Shown here one piece after another: positions 35,185 through 44,449 of a DNA stretch of 64,000 nucleotides. The position numbers and the translations under genes were made by a program. This DNA comes from Brumimicrobium sp041655765 (GTDB taxonomy: Bacteria; Bacteroidota; Bacteroidia; Flavobacteriales_D; Crocinitomicaceae). How positions within the stretch are numbered: the stretch's first letter is position 1; each line of letters begins with the position of its first letter. The stretch is from NCBI GenBank assembly GCA_041655765.1, contig JBBAEU010000001.1:310001-374000 (forward strand), written 5' to 3'. The notes beneath the pieces are model-generated. The model had not been told where the DNA came from, ran no database searches, and saw only the letters and a program-made list of their open reading frames with translations.

Positions 35185-36795
35185 TTATCTTCTTGATGAT
35201 GGAGTTCTTGTTGTAGTTCCGCCTCCACCTGAAGGTCTTCTACCGCCATCTCCACTTACACCAGAAGTACTTGTTGGTCTTCTTGGGGAAGTAGTTATTG
35301 TTCCACGAGTTGATGGTTTTGTTGTTCCATAACTTCCGCTTGGATACGTTGGAGTTGGTTGACGATATCCACCGTAAGGAGAGCTATAAACTTTCCTGTT
35401 TCTATATGGATTTCTGTATGTAGAACCTCTATTATTAATGATTATAACTCTATCGTTTGATTTTGTATTAGTATTTGCATTATTACCATTATTTCTATTA
35501 GGATTCTCAATCGGAGGAATAGTAGTTTCTTCTTTTTTCTCTGTCGGCTCTTCATATTCATCATCGTATGAAACTGGATCTAATCCAACATGACCATAAT
35601 CGTACACTGCTGCGAATAAATCATCTTCCTCCACTCCTGCTTCTCTTGCTTTTTTAAGTCCTTCTTCAATTTGTTCATCAGACAACTCTGCTAAAGAAAG
35701 GTGTTCTTGTGGGTAACGAACTTCGTCAGGAATATCAACCATTGGCTCTATAAACATAGTGTTATCAGCATTCAACATAAATTGATCACTAAAATCATAC
35801 GCAATGAATTGACTTCTTCTTGTGTGTTTCTCTTTTACTTCAGGTTGTCTTCTGTTTGGACCAAACACATCTTCAAAATCAGTAGGCGGTGTTGAAGGGG
35901 TTCTAACAACAGCATTATCGTCAGAAACAACAATATCATTTCCTTTATTTCCATCGTTGTTACCTAATAAACCAACATATTGATTTTCATTACAGCTAGG
36001 AACTCTTACAGAGAGGTCAATCATTTTATTTTGTCCATTACCACGAACTCTGATATTCGCTTGCTCTCCAGTAGGCCATTTTACTGTGTGTCTATAACTT
36101 TTTCTACTGTTATATTCAATCACTCCACCGTTAGGTAGAAGTTGAGTTTGTTTAATCTGAGTTGGTTCACCATTGATAATAAATGAACCGTCTCTTCCAT
36201 TACTTCCATTTCCACTAAACTCAACAACATCACCATTTATGTTCATGGCAACACCACCAATTTGTGAAATTTTAGAAGATTTACTTGGTCTATAAGTCTG
36301 TGTTTGAATCACAAACGAATTATCATAAGAACTTGACAATAAATAATCCCCAGCATTTTGGAAATCATATTTTTCACCATCAAACGTCGTCATGTGAGGA
36401 TCTCCATTTCCTTGACCTCTATTCATATCATTACATCTTGCAGAATTAACGTAGCTTATCCAGCTTTCCCAATAATAATCATTGTTTTGATTAGAAGCTG
36501 AATTTCTTTCATTTTCTAACTCGCTAGAAGCTACTTTTAAGATTCTATCAACACGTTTTGAATCCATAGATTGAAGCATCTCAAAACTCGTTTGAGAAAT
36601 ATTACTTTGACGATTCGGGTAATCCGTATTCATCACAATAGCGTTAATGCTTTCATAGAGATATTCTCCTTTTTGAGAGTCCCATGCATTAAAAATATCT
36701 TTTAAATGATCTGAATCTTGTCTTTTAAATGGAGTTTCGCCTGCAAATAAAGAAAAAGCTAATAATATCGCTGTTATTAATGTAAAGTACCTCAT
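35185..36795 (-). CDS. Exported protein with a von Willebrand factor type D-like domain
   Basis: A 536-residue secreted protein: signal peptide (1-18), an N-terminal helical region, then a VWD-like domain starting GDPHMTTFDG (131-140) with YDFQNAGDYLL and ending at VGLLGNNDGNKGND (about 274-287). Most of the Cys of animal VWD domains are absent; only Cys121 and Cys268 flank the domain. After residue 340 it becomes low-complexity, with a Thr/Ser/Gly/Pro/Arg-rich last 100 residues that look unstructured. Surface or extracellular localisation is likely. No recognised type IX sorting domain is seen. Own -7 element TAAATTTG upstream and a hairpin terminator downstream. Confidence 0.8.
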   Translation of the reverse strand: MRYFTLITAILLAFSLFAGETPFKRQDSDHLKDIFNAWDSQKGEYLYESINAIVMNTDYPNRQSNISQTSFEMLQSMDSKRVDRILKVASSELENERNSASNQNNDYYWESWISYVNSARCNDMNRGQGNGDPHMTTFDGEKYDFQNAGDYLLSSSYDNSFVIQTQTYRPSKSSKISQIGGVAMNINGDVVEFSGNGSNGRDGSFIINGEPTQIKQTQLLPNGGVIEYNSRKSYRHTVKWPTGEQANIRVRGNGQNKMIDLSVRVPSCNENQYVGLLGNNDGNKGNDIVVSDDNAVVRTPSTPPTDFEDVFGPNRRQPEVKEKHTRRSQFIAYDFSDQFMLNADNTMFIEPMVDIPDEVRYPQEHLSLAELSDEQIEEGLKKAREAGVEEDDLFAAVYDYGHVGLDPVSYDDEYEEPTEKKEETTIPPIENPNRNNGNNANTNTKSNDRVIIINNRGSTYRNPYRNRKVYSSPYGGYRQPTPTYPSGSYGTTKPSTRGTITTSPRRPTSTSGVSGDGGRRPSGGGGTTTRTPSSRR

Positions 36796-36832
36796 AGTTC
36801 TTAGTTTAAAAGTTAATACACCATAAAACCTG

Positions 36833-36840
36833 CAAATTTA
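36833..36840 (-). promoter_or_regulatory. -7 element TAAATTTG for the VWD gene
   Basis: Full TAnnTTTG match on the minus strand, about 37 bases before the ATG. No -33 TTG at the usual spacing. Confidence 0.4.
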
Positions 36841-36941
36841 ATGCCAAAAGGCAAAAAAAGTATTCAAAAAAATGAAAGACAAAACATTTCATTCAATTTG
36901 AACACTTTCCGATGCACTTCTAAGAATAAAGAATCCTTAAA

Positions 36942-38561
36942 TTATCTAACAAGCACTTTTGGTGCAGCGTTCAAAATATCTTGTGAAGAACCTGCTTCAA
37001 ATACTTCAAAGTTTTTCAAAAATTTTTGAGCCAATTCAGTTGCTTTTTGGTCATAATCTTGTTTATCTGTCCAGGTATTTTTAGGATTTAAAACCTCTGT
37101 TGGTACGTTTGGACAAGATGTTGGCATATTTAATCCGAAAATGTCATCTCTTACGTAATCTACATTGTCTAAATCCCCTTCCATAGCTGCGGTAATCATT
37201 GCACGCGTGTGTTTTAGAGACATTCTTTCTCCTACACCATAACCTCCACCAGTCCAACCGGTATTGATAAGCCACACATTTACGTTTTCTTTTTCAATTT
37301 TTTCACCGAGCATTTTAGCATATTTAGCTGGATGCAAAGGCATAAATGGCGCACCGAAACAAGCTGAGAAAACAGTTTGTGGTTCAGTAACCCCTTCTTC
37401 TGTACCTGCGACTTTAGCTGTGTATCCAGAGATAAAATGGTACATAGCTTGACCGTTTGTAAGTTTAGAGATTGGAGGTAAAACTCCAAAAGCATCACAT
37501 GTTAAGAAGAAAATATTTTTAGGATTGTGACCTATTTGTGGATTCATGATATTATCAATGTGATAAATGGGATAAGAAACACGTGTATTTTGCGTAATGG
37601 TAGCATCAGAGTAGTCAGGAGTTGAAGGAGAATTTTTTTGAAAGCCGATATTTTCTAAAATCGCTCCATATTTTATTGCATCATAAATTTGTGGTTCATG
37701 TTCACGAGAAAGATTAATTGTTTTTGCATAGCAACCACCTTCAAAGTTAAACACACTTCCATTGTCATCCCAACCATGCTCATCATCACCGATTAATCTA
37801 CGATTAGGATCAGAAGATAATGTTGTTTTTCCTGTACCAGAAAGTCCAAAGAAAATAGCTGTATCACCATCTTTACCTACGTTTGCAGAACAGTGCATAG
37901 AGAGAACATTCTTTTCGTGTGGTAAGATAAAATTCAGGGCAGAAAAAACACCCTTTTTTATTTCTCCAGTGTATTCTGAGCCACCTATGATGATTAACTT
38001 TCTTTTAAAGTTAAGGATAGAGAAGTTTCCTTGTCTTGTTCCATCAATTTCTGGATCTGCTAAAAAACTTGGAACACATACAATGTGCCAGTCTGGACTA
38101 AAATTTTCAATTTCTTCATCTGTGGGTCTTAAAAACATATTATAAGCAAACATATTTGCCCAAGGTAGTTCTGTAACAACACGTACGTTCAACTTATAAT
38201 TTTTATCGGCACAAACGTAAGAATCTCTAACATACAAGTCCATTCCCATCATATAAGCTTTCATTCTGTCAAACAGCCTATCAAACTTATCTGAATCAAA
38301 CTTCATGTTGATGTCGCCCCACCAAACTGCATTTTCTGTAACTTCATCACAAACGATGAATCGGTCTTTGGGAGAACGCCCTGTAAATTCACCAGTATTT
38401 ACAGCAATTGCACCTGTGTCAGTTAACACCCCTTCTCCCATTAAAATAGTATCCTCTATTAGTTCAGCTGGACTTAAATTCCAGTACAGATTACCTAAAT
38501 TATTCAAACCTAGGTCTTTTGTTAAATTGGTATTCGAACCTCTCTTACCAAATTCTTCCAT
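36942..38561 (-). CDS. pckA: Phosphoenolpyruvate carboxykinase (ATP)
   Basis: A 539-residue ATP-dependent PEP carboxykinase, which converts oxaloacetate to PEP and CO2 in gluconeogenesis. The P-loop GLSGTGKTTL lies at 239-248, with TGRSPKDRF (60-68), the metal-binding HGWDD (262-266) and FNFEGGCYAK all intact, and family-typical length. Cytosolic. A TACCTTTG -7 element lies about 40 bases upstream. It is followed by the VWD gene on the same strand after 146 bases, but that gene has its own promoter motif. Confidence 0.97.
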   Translation of the reverse strand: MEEFGKRGSNTNLTKDLGLNNLGNLYWNLSPAELIEDTILMGEGVLTDTGAIAVNTGEFTGRSPKDRFIVCDEVTENAVWWGDINMKFDSDKFDRLFDRMKAYMMGMDLYVRDSYVCADKNYKLNVRVVTELPWANMFAYNMFLRPTDEEIENFSPDWHIVCVPSFLADPEIDGTRQGNFSILNFKRKLIIIGGSEYTGEIKKGVFSALNFILPHEKNVLSMHCSANVGKDGDTAIFFGLSGTGKTTLSSDPNRRLIGDDEHGWDDNGSVFNFEGGCYAKTINLSREHEPQIYDAIKYGAILENIGFQKNSPSTPDYSDATITQNTRVSYPIYHIDNIMNPQIGHNPKNIFFLTCDAFGVLPPISKLTNGQAMYHFISGYTAKVAGTEEGVTEPQTVFSACFGAPFMPLHPAKYAKMLGEKIEKENVNVWLINTGWTGGGYGVGERMSLKHTRAMITAAMEGDLDNVDYVRDDIFGLNMPTSCPNVPTEVLNPKNTWTDKQDYDQKATELAQKFLKNFEVFEAGSSQDILNAAPKVLVR

Positions 38562-38602
38562 GATTTTATTTTTATATACTTAATAAAGTTTAATTCTAAA
38601 TA

Positions 38603-38610
38603 CAAAGGTA
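38603..38610 (-). promoter_or_regulatory. -7 element TACCTTTG upstream of pckA
   Basis: Full TAnnTTTG match on the minus strand, about 40 bases before the pckA ATG. No TTG at the expected -33. Confidence 0.45.
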
Positions 38611-38724
38611 AACTATAAAATAGCTTATAAAAAGAATTTTACCTTATTTATTGTTTACACTTATCAACAATTTGATTATATAATGCCGTAACATAGCAAC
38701 TTACATAACAGAATCGGTTTATAA

Positions 38725-39153
38725 CTATTTGTAAGTCTGTAAATACTTAATTAAAATTGTTAACCAACCGATAATAATTAACGCACCTCCAATTGGTGTA
38801 ACAAACCAAATATACTTGCTAATGTTTATGTCTATAACAGGTAGCATTATCAATGCAAAAATTGAACCCGCAAACAAAATCACACCCAACGTAATTGTAC
38901 GGAAATGATTTTTTAACTGGAAATCGAATTTAGCCTCCAATGAAGACAATACTAAAAAACCTAAACCATTGTAAAACAAATAGGTTGAGCCAGTACTAAA
39001 ACTTTCAATTTGTTTGTCTTCTATTCCCAAAGGCGCAAGGTAATGTGCTGCTATCATACCTGTAAATATTCCAATTATAATGAAACACAAACCTGCGATG
39101 ATTAAACTTTTATCACTCTTACTCATTAGTTGTATTTTAGTATTTGTTACCAT
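38725..39153 (-). CDS. DUF423 family membrane protein
   Basis: A 142-residue protein with four predicted membrane segments (about residues 17-37, 50-70, 85-105 and 113-133), matching the small DUF423 inner-membrane family of unknown function. The ATG at 39153 overlaps the end of a 33-codon ORF by 7 bases, which supports this start; an alternative ATG lies at 39126. It appears to be the last gene of the bamD operon. Confidence 0.8.
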   Translation of the reverse strand: MVTNTKIQLMSKSDKSLIIAGLCFIIIGIFTGMIAAHYLAPLGIEDKQIESFSTGSTYLFYNGLGFLVLSSLEAKFDFQLKNHFRTITLGVILFAGSIFALIMLPVIDINISKYIWFVTPIGGALIIIGWLTILIKYLQTYK

Positions 39154-39248
39154 GATATATTTGAGTTTGATTTTGATAAAAAGAAAAGAATTGTTCCTAC
39201 AATTATAAGTATCAACCCAATAATTATAATTCTTCTGTTTCTATTCAT
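39147..39248 (-). CDS. 33-residue single-span membrane peptide bridging recN and DUF423
   Basis: A 33-codon frame starting with an ATG inside the last codons of recN (ATGAATAG, the tail of recN's AAT-GAA-TAG) and ending inside the start of the DUF423 gene. It overlaps recN by 8 bases and DUF423 by 7. The peptide begins MNRNRR, a basic cap, followed by about 18 hydrophobic residues (IIIIGLILIIVGTILFF) and a polar SKSNSNISW tail: the classic shape of a small inner-membrane protein oriented Nin by the positive cap. The chain of overlapping starts and stops argues for real translation. Conservation cannot be tested here. Function unknown. Confidence 0.62.
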   Translation of the reverse strand: MNRNRRIIIIGLILIIVGTILFFLSKSNSNISW

Positions 39249-40881
39249 TGAGTAAATTTTTAGCATTTGTAATAGCTGCTTCGTTGATTACATCACCGCT
39301 CATTAATTTTGCAATTTCTTTAATTCTTTCATCATTGTTAAGCGGATAAATTTTTGTGGTTGTTATCTCACTAACATCTTGCTTTTCAACAAGAATATGA
39401 TTCTTCCCTTTACTAGCAACTTGTGGTAAATGAGTAATGGCAAACAACTGCATCCTCTCTCCCATGTTTTTAAGGTGAGTTCCAATTTTTTGAGCAACTT
39501 TTCCTGAAACTCCAGCATCAATCTCATCAAAAATAATGGTTGGTAGTTGTTGTTTTTGGGATAACAGATACTGGAAAACTAACATGAGTCGTGATAACTC
39601 TCCACCAGATGCAGATTTTTCAATAACTTGTTCTGAAATTCCTTTATTTGGAGCAAAAAACAAAGTAATCTTATCGATTCCGTTGTTATTAAGCTCTTTT
39701 TCTAAAAATTTAAAGCGAATTGTAGCACCTTCTAATTCTAGTTGACTAAGTAGTTCTTTGACGTCTTTCTCAATTGATTTGGCTATTTTTTTTCTACTTT
39801 CACTTAATTGCTTAGCAATTTGATTCGCTTTCATTAATTTTTCTGACTTCTCTTTCTCCTTTTCTTGGATAAGAGAATCTATTTCTTCCGAGCTACTTAC
39901 CTCATTGGATAGTTTTTGAAACAACTCCAACAGTTCATCTTGACTTGAAAGGTTGTGTTTTCTTAATGCTGTATTGAAAGCATCTAATTTATGGGTAAAC
40001 TGAATTAACTCTTCGGGTTCGAATGACATATTAGAAAGCTCATCATCAGCCGTATCTCCAATGTCTTTTAGTTCGATTATAACAGATTGAATGCGTTCAT
40101 ATAATTGTTTCAGATTTGCATCAGATAAATTAGAAAATTGAAATATTTTCTGTAACATTTCCAATATCCCATTGTCGTCATTTATGATTAATGAAACAAG
40201 TTGATAAGCTGATTTTATTTCTTCAAACTGCTCACCTCTTTCTACCTCATTTTTAATTTGTTCAAAATCTAATTGCTCAAGTTGAAGTGCTTTGAGTTCT
40301 TCTAACTGAAAGGTATTAAAATCTAACTCCAACTCTTGCTTTGCTTTCTTTTCCGATAAAGTTTTAATCTCCTTTTCAATGTTTTGTAAGGCTTCATAAT
40401 TCCTTTTCAACTCCTCTAAAAAAGGTTGATTATCGCCCAATATATCTAAAATAGATTGCTGAAAGTTTTTATCCATTAACTCAAGTGTATGATGCTGAGA
40501 ATGAATATAAACAAGTTTTTCTGTTAAACTTTTTAATAAAGATAATTGAACAGGTGTGTCATTAATAAATGCCCTTGATTTTCCATTTGAATTGATTTCT
40601 CTTCGGATAATGGTTTCAGTATCAAAATCCAATCCATTTTCTGTAAAAAAAGAGCCGAATTTATCTGAATCTAATTGAAAGAATGCTTCAACGACTGTTT
40701 TCTTTTCCTTATCTCGAATGACTGAATAATCAGCTCTTTCTCCAAGGATTAATCTCAAAGCGCCCAAAAGGATTGATTTTCCAGAACCAGTTTCACCTGT
40801 AATAACTGTGAAGCCGTCATTTAATTGTAAATTGGCATTCTCTATTAAAGCGAAATTTTTAACTGAAAGTTGACTTAACAT
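39241..40881 (-). CDS. recN: DNA repair protein RecN
   Basis: A 546-residue SMC-like ATPase used in recombinational repair of double-strand breaks. Walker A GETGSGKS is at 29-36, a long coiled-coil middle spans about 150-380, and the signature SASGGELSRLML and Walker B IIFDEIDAGVSG lie near 430 and 460. Full length. Its start shares one base with the stop of the PorD-like gene, so it belongs to the bamD operon; the operon also holds coaBC and rpoZ. No LexA-type box was looked for successfully. Confidence 0.95.
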   Translation of the reverse strand: MLSQLSVKNFALIENANLQLNDGFTVITGETGSGKSILLGALRLILGERADYSVIRDKEKKTVVEAFFQLDSDKFGSFFTENGLDFDTETIIRREINSNGKSRAFINDTPVQLSLLKSLTEKLVYIHSQHHTLELMDKNFQQSILDILGDNQPFLEELKRNYEALQNIEKEIKTLSEKKAKQELELDFNTFQLEELKALQLEQLDFEQIKNEVERGEQFEEIKSAYQLVSLIINDDNGILEMLQKIFQFSNLSDANLKQLYERIQSVIIELKDIGDTADDELSNMSFEPEELIQFTHKLDAFNTALRKHNLSSQDELLELFQKLSNEVSSSEEIDSLIQEKEKEKSEKLMKANQIAKQLSESRKKIAKSIEKDVKELLSQLELEGATIRFKFLEKELNNNGIDKITLFFAPNKGISEQVIEKSASGGELSRLMLVFQYLLSQKQQLPTIIFDEIDAGVSGKVAQKIGTHLKNMGERMQLFAITHLPQVASKGKNHILVEKQDVSEITTTKIYPLNNDERIKEIAKLMSGDVINEAAITNAKNLLNE

Positions 40882-41783
40882 TATTGCAATAACTCTTGAT
40901 AAATGGAAGCATTTGTTGGGTCTAATCTTTTTAAGGTGTTTACCAACTCAGTTTTTTCTTTATTGTCAGCATCTCTAAAAATATTAGTCAATTCGTCTCT
41001 TTTCGAACGAATAAAATTCACAACATTTATAGAGTTTGGTCTTGCTTGGTTCACAGAAATTAATTTTTCTAAAGATGCTTTTATTTCTTTACGTGCTTCA
41101 GCAGGGGAATCGTACATTCTATCTAAGCCTTTTCTATGATAATCATAAAAAGTTTCTCTAAGTGGGCTAAAAAGTTCATGTAGAGCATTATCGATAAGCC
41201 AAAAACGGTTCTTTTTTCCTCTTTGGTTTGATTTCCAACCATCGCCACGACTTGATTGTGCAAGCATTACAATATTTTGTGCTTCTTTTAAATAAGGTTC
41301 ACCCCCATTTTTTGCAAATGAATCTCCATCTAATCCTAAAATATAATAGGCATAAAATCCAAGGATTGATGCTAAGTTAGATGAATATTGATTCTTTGAA
41401 AATACAATTTTCGATCCCCTTCTAAATGTGAAATTTACATCTTCATCTAAAAAGTTAAGGAGTGTTGTATTGTAGGTTGTATTATAAACTGGTCTTGTTG
41501 CTTGAATTTGAAATGTAGCCTCAAAACTTTCAGGTCCATTAACATTGGTAATTGAAATTTGGATATTACAATTAATTCTTTCTTCAACTTCAAAATGCTC
41601 ATTTGTCCACGAAGTTTCATTCATAACTTCAGTAACTGCTTTTTCTAGTTCTTGAAAGATCTCCTTTTCGGTAGTTGTAACGGTTAAAGCCGGATTTGTT
41701 AAGACACTGACTTGACACATTAATTCCTGTCCAATTGAAATAGATGTAAATAAAAATGATGCTATGATGATAAAATATTTCAT
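40881..41783 (-). CDS. porD: DUF4835 family protein, putative type IX secretion protein PorD
   Basis: A 300-residue exported protein (signal peptide about 1-18, ending SISIGQ) that matches the Bacteroidota-specific DUF4835 family throughout. The conserved features are the INCNIQISI region near 70, the long FYAYYILGLDGDSF stretch and the helical C-terminus. The family has been named PorD in connection with the type IX secretion system; that assignment is from memory and the exact role is unclear. It overlaps coaBC by 4 bases and recN by 1 base, in the bamD operon, a location that is common in Bacteroidota. Confidence 0.82.
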   Translation of the reverse strand: MKYFIIIASFLFTSISIGQELMCQVSVLTNPALTVTTTEKEIFQELEKAVTEVMNETSWTNEHFEVEERINCNIQISITNVNGPESFEATFQIQATRPVYNTTYNTTLLNFLDEDVNFTFRRGSKIVFSKNQYSSNLASILGFYAYYILGLDGDSFAKNGGEPYLKEAQNIVMLAQSSRGDGWKSNQRGKKNRFWLIDNALHELFSPLRETFYDYHRKGLDRMYDSPAEARKEIKASLEKLISVNQARPNSINVVNFIRSKRDELTNIFRDADNKEKTELVNTLKRLDPTNASIYQELLQ

Positions 41784-42982
41784 TTGTTTAAAGTCAATAA
41801 ATGTTCAATTATATTATTTGCTACTTCTTTCTTAGAGGTTAACTCAAATTTAATATTTTTATTGTTTTTATCCAACAAAGTTATTTTATTTGTATCATGA
41901 CCAAATCCTGCGCCATAATCTTCCAAAGTATTTACAACAATTAAATCGAGATTCTTTTTCTTTAACTTTTCAAGTCCATGTTTGACTGCATCATTGGTTT
42001 CGAGTGCAAAGCCAACCAACCATTGCTCATCTTTTTTTGTGTCTCCGATTGTTCTAAGGATGTCAGGATTTTGAACGAGTTCTATAACTAAATCATCATT
42101 TGATTGCTTTTTTATTTTCTTGTCAACAGTTGTTTTAGGTCGATAATCACTTACAGCTGCCGAGAAAATTCCTCCATCACAAGATGGAAAATATTTTTGC
42201 GTTGCTTCAAGCATTTCTTGGGCAGACTGCACATCTATTTTTGTTAAGTTTTTGTGATATAAACTCAGTTGAGAAGGTCCAGAAATCAAAATCACCTCTG
42301 CTCCTCTTTCTAAACAATTCTCAGCAATTGCATAGCCCATTTTACCGGTTGAATGATTACTAATAAATCTTACAGGATCTATTTTTTCCACGGTTGGACC
42401 TGCTGTAATCAGTATTTTTTTATTCTTTAGAGAATCTTTTCTAATAAAATGATTTTTAATATGTTGAAGAATGGTTTCAACTTCAGCCATCCTTCCTTCA
42501 CCTTCTAATCCACTCGCCAAAAAACCTTTTTCAGCAGGAATCACTTTTACGCCTGCTTTTTGTATCTTCAAAAGATTTTCATCGGTAGTTGGATGAGCAT
42601 ACATATCTAAATCCATTGCTGGTGCGACCATTACAGAACAATTCGCAGAGAGATAAGAAGCTAAAAGGAGATTATCGCAATACCCATTTGCCATTTTGGC
42701 TAAAGAATTAGCTGTAAGTGGTGCAATCACCATTAAATCACCCCACATTCCCAATGCTACGTGATTTGTCCATTCTCCATTTTCTTTATTCCAGAAGTCG
42801 ATATAAGCAGGGTTTTGGGACAATGTAGAAACAGTAAGCGGTGATATAAAATCAGAAGAAGCAGGTGTTAAAATACATTTAACATCTGCCCCTATTTTTT
42901 TTAAAGCTCTAATTAAATAAGCAATTTTATAAGCGGCAATTCCGCCTGTTATTCCAATAACTATTCGCTTATTTTTTAGCAT
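41780..42982 (-). CDS. coaBC: Bifunctional CoaBC
   Basis: A 400-residue enzyme of coenzyme A synthesis. The N-terminal flavoprotein half (1-185) decarboxylates phosphopantothenoylcysteine: IVIGITGGIAAYK near 7-19 and the VAPAMDLDMY motif near 118. The C-terminal half is the phosphopantothenoylcysteine ligase: ITAGPTVEKIDPVRFISN near 192-210, with HSTGKMG. Both domains are full length. It lies 8 bases after rpoZ and overlaps the PorD-like gene by 4 bases. Confidence 0.96.
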   Translation of the reverse strand: MLKNKRIVIGITGGIAAYKIAYLIRALKKIGADVKCILTPASSDFISPLTVSTLSQNPAYIDFWNKENGEWTNHVALGMWGDLMVIAPLTANSLAKMANGYCDNLLLASYLSANCSVMVAPAMDLDMYAHPTTDENLLKIQKAGVKVIPAEKGFLASGLEGEGRMAEVETILQHIKNHFIRKDSLKNKKILITAGPTVEKIDPVRFISNHSTGKMGYAIAENCLERGAEVILISGPSQLSLYHKNLTKIDVQSAQEMLEATQKYFPSCDGGIFSAAVSDYRPKTTVDKKIKKQSNDDLVIELVQNPDILRTIGDTKKDEQWLVGFALETNDAVKHGLEKLKKKNLDLIVVNTLEDYGAGFGHDTNKITLLDKNNKNIKFELTSKKEVANNIIEHLLTLNK

Positions 42983-42990
42983 TTCATCTT

Positions 42991-43308
42991 TTATTCGTCT
43001 GCATCAACGATATAAATATCTCCTCTTTCAAATTCATCAATTGCCATTGCCGAAGGTTTTGGCATTCTTTCATAGTAACGAGAAATTTCAATCTGTTCTC
43101 TGTTTTCAAAAATCTCTTCTAGATTATCAGTTGTTGAAGCAAATTCTTGGAGTTTAGCAATCAATTCTTCTTTTAAAGCTGCATTGATTTGATTCGCACG
43201 TTTAGACATCATAACAATTGATTTATAAATGTTTTGCGTGTCTTTTTCATATTCAATTACATCTCTTGTAATCGTTGTGCGTTCTGCCTTACTATATTTA
43301 AAGCTCAT
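42991..43308 (-). CDS. rpoZ: RNA polymerase omega subunit, Bacteroidota type
   Basis: A 105-residue protein with the omega/RPB6-like pattern, IYKSIVMMSKRANQI (27-41), and an acidic C-terminus, as in the Bacteroidota version of omega, which is longer and more divergent than the E. coli form. It helps RNA polymerase assemble around the beta-prime subunit. It starts 9 bases after bamD and precedes coaBC by 8 bases. The rpoZ-coaBC order recurs across many bacteria and supports the call. Confidence 0.9.
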   Translation of the reverse strand: MSFKYSKAERTTITRDVIEYEKDTQNIYKSIVMMSKRANQINAALKEELIAKLQEFASTTDNLEEIFENREQIEISRYYERMPKPSAMAIDEFERGDIYIVDADE

Positions 43309-43317
43309 ATTTTATAC

Positions 43318-44319
43318 TTATTTATTTATGTTTTCTAGTTCTCTTTCAGCCCGTTTGTGAATATTTTCTGCCTTGTTCATCAAGCTAGAATTCGGGTGTT
43401 TTTTTGCAAAGGTATTAAATCTTACGATGGTTTCCTTAAGAAATCTTACTTTTTTCTGTTGCGAGGTTGAATTTGATTGTTGATATGCTTCTACGATAGC
43501 GTTATAGCTGTATTTCTCTTCAACAACCGCAAGCTCTTTCTGCAACTCTTCATACATTCTCGTTGTGTAATTTGCAACACTTCTCTTTGTTTGAAAATAT
43601 GATTTATATCTTCCATAAATATCAAGTGCATCTTCAATTCTTTCTTTTTGAATTGAAAGAATACTAAGCATTGCTAATTTATGAGCATTCTCAAATTCTA
43701 ACAACGTTACTTCCTCAATATAAGATGATTGCGGATATTCTTCTAAAAACGCCTTGCTAGAAGTTACTGCCGCACGATAATTTTCAGTTTTATCATAAAG
43801 TTTTACAGCTTCAAAAGATTTTGTTTCGATTTTAAACCTCAGTCTATCCATGATATTATTACATGAATCTACGTATTCACTTTGTGGGTATCGTTGAACG
43901 AAAACTTGCAAATCATTTAGCGCAAGTACTGTTTCACTTTGGTCAAGCGTATAACTCGGACTGTTATGAACAGAACACATTGCCATCATAAATGTAGCTT
44001 CTTCAGTTTTAGGATCTGTGGGATAGCGTATCGAAAACTGGTTAAAATAATATCCAGCCATTACATAGTCATTTTCTTTATAGTACGAATTTGCGATTCG
44101 AAAATAAGAAACTTTACCTTGATCAGTTCGCGGAAATCTTTGGTAAATTTGTTCATATAAAGCAATTGCTTTTCCGTAGTTACCACTTTCATATTGGCGA
44201 TTTGCCTCTAAAAACTTAACTTCATAGTCATCTCCTTTAAGGATTTTTTGATAATCAGCACATCCAGTAAGAGAGATTACAGTTAAAACAACAAAAAATA
44301 TTTTGAATACAAATTTCAT
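43318..44319 (-). CDS. bamD: Outer-membrane assembly lipoprotein BamD
   Basis: About 333 residues from the start chosen at 44319. The protein begins MKFVFKIFFVVLTVISLTGC, a lipoprotein signal with Cys20, and continues with TPR repeats, of which YESGNYGKAIALYEQIYQRFP (first part near 46-60) is the first typical BamD repeat. BamD is the lipoprotein partner of BamA in the outer-membrane protein insertion machine. An upstream in-frame ATG at 44427 would add 36 residues ahead of the signal peptide. It is rejected because that would bury the signal and because a TATTTTTG element lies just before 44319. First gene of the seven-gene operon. Confidence 0.93.
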   Translation of the reverse strand: MKFVFKIFFVVLTVISLTGCADYQKILKGDDYEVKFLEANRQYESGNYGKAIALYEQIYQRFPRTDQGKVSYFRIANSYYKENDYVMAGYYFNQFSIRYPTDPKTEEATFMMAMCSVHNSPSYTLDQSETVLALNDLQVFVQRYPQSEYVDSCNNIMDRLRFKIETKSFEAVKLYDKTENYRAAVTSSKAFLEEYPQSSYIEEVTLLEFENAHKLAMLSILSIQKERIEDALDIYGRYKSYFQTKRSVANYTTRMYEELQKELAVVEEKYSYNAIVEAYQQSNSTSQQKKVRFLKETIVRFNTFAKKHPNSSLMNKAENIHKRAERELENINK

Positions 44320-44324
44320 CGGTG

Positions 44325-44332
44325 CAAAAATA
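44325..44332 (-). promoter_or_regulatory. -7 element TATTTTTG for the bamD operon, with -33 TTG
   Basis: Full TAnnTTTG match ending 5 bases before the bamD ATG, with a TTG on the same strand (44353-44355) at a 20-base spacing. This is one of the best two-part promoter matches in the window and again predicts a leaderless or near-leaderless mRNA. Confidence 0.55.
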
Positions 44333-44437
44333 TAACTTTTATCATTGGTACGCAATAATTTAAATAAATTAACTTTTATTCTCAACATTTCTTTGATTTG
44401 AGTGATTATAAAGTTATATTCTTTCAAACTTCCTCCT

Positions 44438-44445
44438 TATCTTTG
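44438..44445 (+). promoter_or_regulatory. -7 element TATCTTTG for uvrB
   Basis: Full TAnnTTTG match ending 4 bases before the uvrB ATG at 44450, implying a start site at or next to the start codon. No clear -33 TTG. Confidence 0.5.
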
Positions 44446-44449
44446 CAGT

